This document shows, one piece after another, positions 5,859 through 7,624 of a stretch of 7,624 nucleotides of DNA; position 1 is the stretch's first letter, and each line of letters opens with the position of its first letter. Source of the stretch: Propionibacteriaceae bacterium (GTDB lineage Bacteria; Actinomycetota; Actinomycetes; Propionibacteriales; Propionibacteriaceae); contig JAIRXX010000248.1 of NCBI GenBank assembly GCA_031268065.1, positions 1-7,624 of the forward strand, given 5' to 3'. Made by a program: the position numbers and the translations under genes. The notes under the pieces were generated by a model that worked only from the letters and a program-made list of their open reading frames with translations, did not search any database and had not been told where the DNA came from.

Positions 5859-6032
5859 GCGGCAGCCGCGCTGCCGCTTGGGCGCTGGCCAACCAAGTTT
5901 TACGCCCCGCTCGTCCCAGCGTTCGGATGAGCGTGTGCGGGGAACTGGCGTTCCCGCTAACATTGCAAGGGCGACCTGCCATCCGCCGCTGCCAGTACCG
6001 ACAGCGGTCCCCCTGACGGAAGGTACTTCGTC
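5859..6032 (+). promoter_or_regulatory. Hairpin-rich 5' leader of the surface-protein gene
   Basis: Five non-overlapping stems can be paired by eye. H1: GCGGCAGC/GCTGCCGC (5859-5866 with 5870-5877), 3-base loop. H2: CGCTCGTCC/GGATGAGCG (5908-5916 with 5925-5933), 9 bp with one G-U, 8-base loop. H3: 5937-5945 with 5950-5957, 8 bp with one bulged G and a TGGC loop. H4: CCGCTG/CAGCGG (5986-5991 with 6002-6007), 10-base loop. H5: 6015-6022 with 6026-6032, 7 bp with one bulged G, loop GTA; it contains the only plausible Shine-Dalgarno GGAAGG (6018-6023) and ends two bases before the ATG. This arrangement could hold translation low until opened. It resembles no riboswitch class that I can recognise, and no U-run follows any stem. 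Confidence 0.45.
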
Positions 6033-6034
6033 CG

Positions 6035-7624
6035 ATGGACGCGAATCGTTCGCAAGCGGCAAACTCCCTGCCCACCTTGGCCAACCGTTCCCACAGCGAT
6101 GCTTTGCGGGAATCCCGAGTGGAAAACTCGGCTCGGCCAGCAAATATCCGCGCGCTCGGGAACGCCGGTATCGGCGCGCTTCGGCGCAGGCGGCCAGCTT
6201 TGGTCAAGGCGGTAACGCTGCTGGCTGTCGGCGCGGTGGTTTTCAGCGGGCTGACCTTAGTCCAGAATTGGGGCAATCCCCCGCTTGCCCAGGCGACGAC
6301 CTGGAGCAACGGCTTCGACGGCACCTTCACCTCAGACCAGTTATGGCTCAAGCCTGGCGGCGACGGCTACTATTCGGTGTCCAACCCGCGCGAGCTGGGC
6401 AGCAGCGTCGGCCCGGCGCTCTTGCAGCGGTTCACCGCCGGCGGCACGACTGGGGGCACAGCGGGGAACACCAACGACTATTACACCATCGCCGTCGGGC
6501 CGATCTTCAAGGAGGCGAGCGGCGGCGCCGACACCTCGCTGCACATGGTCACCATTGCCGAGCCTTACGAGAGCAGCGACAACTGGACTTCCCAGATCCA
6601 AGTGTTCAAGAGCGAGGACGCGAAGCTCAACGCTTACCAATACGGACCCATCCGCTCCACGATGACAGCGGTGCCGGACTTTGCCGATGCGGACATGATC
6701 CGCGCCTGCCGGACGGGCGAGCGCTACTCCGGCGAGATCGACCAGAAGAACGGCTACATGTACTCGGTCAACGAGGACTACCTGTTCGCCGTCAGCGGGG
6801 CGGACCAGTCTTGGAATATGCGGACGGCGATCTACCGGTTCGGCCTGCCGAGCGACTCCCCGAAGGTGACTTGTGTCGCGGCCACCGCTGTGATCCAAGG
6901 CGCCGACGGCCAAAATCTGAACGACCAGTGGCAGCTTGCGACCGGGCAGGCGTACCAAAGCACGAGTTGGTCGGTTTCTTCCGACATGGCCATCGACGCC
7001 AACGGCAACTTCTACATCCTGCTCCGCAGCGACGCCACCCACCACGCCTTGGTGCGGCTGGACGTGCCGCAAGACCCGGACACCGGCGAGCCGACGGCGG
7101 GAACCTGGACCTACCGGCTGGTGCGGGCATTCCAGCAGAACGCGACGAATAGCGCGAAGTACGGCATGGCCTTCCAGGACGGAGACCTCTACACCGTAGA
7201 CGCAAACGCCTATTTCTACCGCTGGGACACCCTTTCCGGCGCAGTGACCAACGTCGGCCAGCCCGCCACGGCCGCCGCCCGCAACCTGCCGCACGACTTG
7301 GCGAGCGCCCAGACCGCGCCGGTGATCGAGGGACGGGTTTACAACGACCTCGACGGTGACGGAAAGTACGTGCGGGGCGTCGATGACGACCTTGAAGGCA
7401 TGGGCATCGAGATTTACCACAACACGGGCACGGCGGCGGAGCCGGTGTGGGTCAAGCGCGGCGACCTGGTGACCGACAGCGAAGGCAAGTACTCGGCCTT
7501 GGTGAACGACGCGACCGGGGAGTACATCGTCAGGCTGAAGCAGCCGGTCATCGACAATGTAAACGCCTATCAGACCTTCGCCAGGGACCAGGAATTCTCT
7601 TTCGAGTCGGGCGCGGCCACTGGA
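6035..7624 (+). CDS. Secreted surface protein with SdrD B-like domain, N-terminal part (runs off right edge)
   Basis: The frame starting at ATG 6035 stays open for 530 codons to the window edge; an in-frame TGA at 6014 closes it upstream. Residues 1-50 are polar, 51-53 are Arg, then a hydrophobic core VKAVTLLAVGAVVFSGLTLV (57-76) is followed by a clean signal peptidase site LAQA|T (after 87). Residues about 88-425 are Gly/Asp/Tyr-rich with recurring blade-like pieces (NGYMYSVNEDYLFAVSG 239-255; DMAIDANGNFYILL 317-330; GMAFQDGDLYTVDANAYFYR 377-396), suggesting a beta-propeller or similar fold; Cys225 and Cys280 may pair. At 430-502 an SdrD B-like (Cna-B-related) repeat is clear: VIEGRVYNDLDGDGKY with calcium-loop aspartates 438/440/442, then TDSEGKYSALV and GEYIVRLK. 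Such proteins are usually anchored by an LPXTG tail, which would lie outside the window. A shorter start at TTG 6200 (residue 56) would give a standard-length signal peptide. The role is probably adhesion or wall display; the exact function is unknown. Confidence 0.88.
   Translation, partial: MDANRSQAANSLPTLANRSHSDALRESRVENSARPANIRALGNAGIGALRRRRPALVKAVTLLAVGAVVFSGLTLVQNWGNPPLAQATTWSNGFDGTFTSDQLWLKPGGDGYYSVSNPRELGSSVGPALLQRFTAGGTTGGTAGNTNDYYTIAVGPIFKEASGGADTSLHMVTIAEPYESSDNWTSQIQVFKSEDAKLNAYQYGPIRSTMTAVPDFADADMIRACRTGERYSGEIDQKNGYMYSVNEDYLFAVSGADQSWNMRTAIYRFGLPSDSPKVTCVAATAVIQGADGQNLNDQWQLATGQAYQSTSWSVSSDMAIDANGNFYILLRSDATHHALVRLDVPQDPDTGEPTAGTWTYRLVRAFQQNATNSAKYGMAFQDGDLYTVDANAYFYRWDTLSGAVTNVGQPATAAARNLPHDLASAQTAPVIEGRVYNDLDGDGKYVRGVDDDLEGMGIEIYHNTGTAAEPVWVKRGDLVTDSEGKYSALVNDATGEYIVRLKQPVIDNVNAYQTFARDQEFSFESGAATG

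Larger units (their letters stand above)
5733..6034. other. Divergent intergenic region between pckG and the surface-protein gene
   Basis: These 302 bp must hold promoters for both divergent genes. The part nearest pckG (about 5765-5850) is relatively A/T-rich and is where both promoters are expected. On the minus strand TTGACA (5845-5840), TATTTT (5808-5803) and TATGCT (5767-5762) occur, but none pairs with a partner at 16-18 bp, so no promoter is called. The palindrome GCAGCAAGCTGC (5811-5822) could be an operator. From 5859 onward the sequence is a run of hairpins (listed separately). No small gene is supported. Confidence 0.55.

Noticed and set aside
5859..5957. Hairpins as intrinsic terminators or a tRNA-like RNA
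   Set aside because: No U-run follows any stem and no cloverleaf with a CCA-end or TPsiC-like loop can be formed.
5857..7152. Long plus-strand open frame (TTG start) overlapping the surface-protein gene
   Set aside because: It is Arg/Pro/Gln-rich with no recognisable domain. The frame starting at ATG 6035 has a signal peptide, a clear SdrD B-like domain and G/C-biased third positions, so this one is a shadow.

Overview
This is an ordinary-looking chromosomal segment of a GC-rich Gram-positive bacterium, almost certainly an actinobacterium. The evidence is strong G/C preference at third codon positions, a GTP-dependent PEP carboxykinase of actinobacterial type, two lipobox lipoproteins with Thr/Pro-rich linkers (a cell with a thick wall and no outer membrane), an N-terminal QPYPG-type repeat typical of actinobacterial membrane proteins, and a large secreted surface protein with an SdrD B-like repeat. 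The species cannot be fixed from this sequence; a mucosal or host-associated actinomycete would fit the surface protein, but that is inference.

Layout, left to right. (1) Positions 1-296, minus strand: the N-terminus of a protein with 12 tandem QPYPx pentapeptides, cut by the window edge and apparently started by an extended -10 promoter that gives a leaderless mRNA. (2) Positions 297-512: a divergent control region with inverted repeats. (3) Positions 513-3826, plus strand: an envelope gene set made of a DUF3048 (YerB-like) lipoprotein, a diacylglycerol-glycosyltransferase-like GT28 enzyme 27 bp downstream, and, after a 116-bp gap, a NodB-type polysaccharide deacetylase lipoprotein. (4) A short convergent gap with a hairpin that probably serves as a terminator. 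(5) Positions 3894-5732, minus strand: pckG, complete and intact. (6) Positions 5733-6034: a divergent region packed with hairpins, one beside the pckG ribosome-binding site and a run of five in front of the next gene. (7) Position 6035 to the right edge, plus strand: the first 530 codons of a secreted surface protein that continues outside the window.

How they may work together: genes 2-4 all act at or outside the membrane and plausibly build or modify envelope glycolipid and wall polysaccharide. pckG is central carbon metabolism and looks unrelated to its neighbours. The surface protein is probably displayed on the cell wall.

No mobile element, CRISPR array, tRNA, rRNA or obviously new multi-gene system was seen. 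The most unusual items are short tandem duplications exactly spanning the stop codons of the three consecutive envelope genes, and the hairpin-rich leader of the surface protein, whose last hairpin covers the Shine-Dalgarno sequence.
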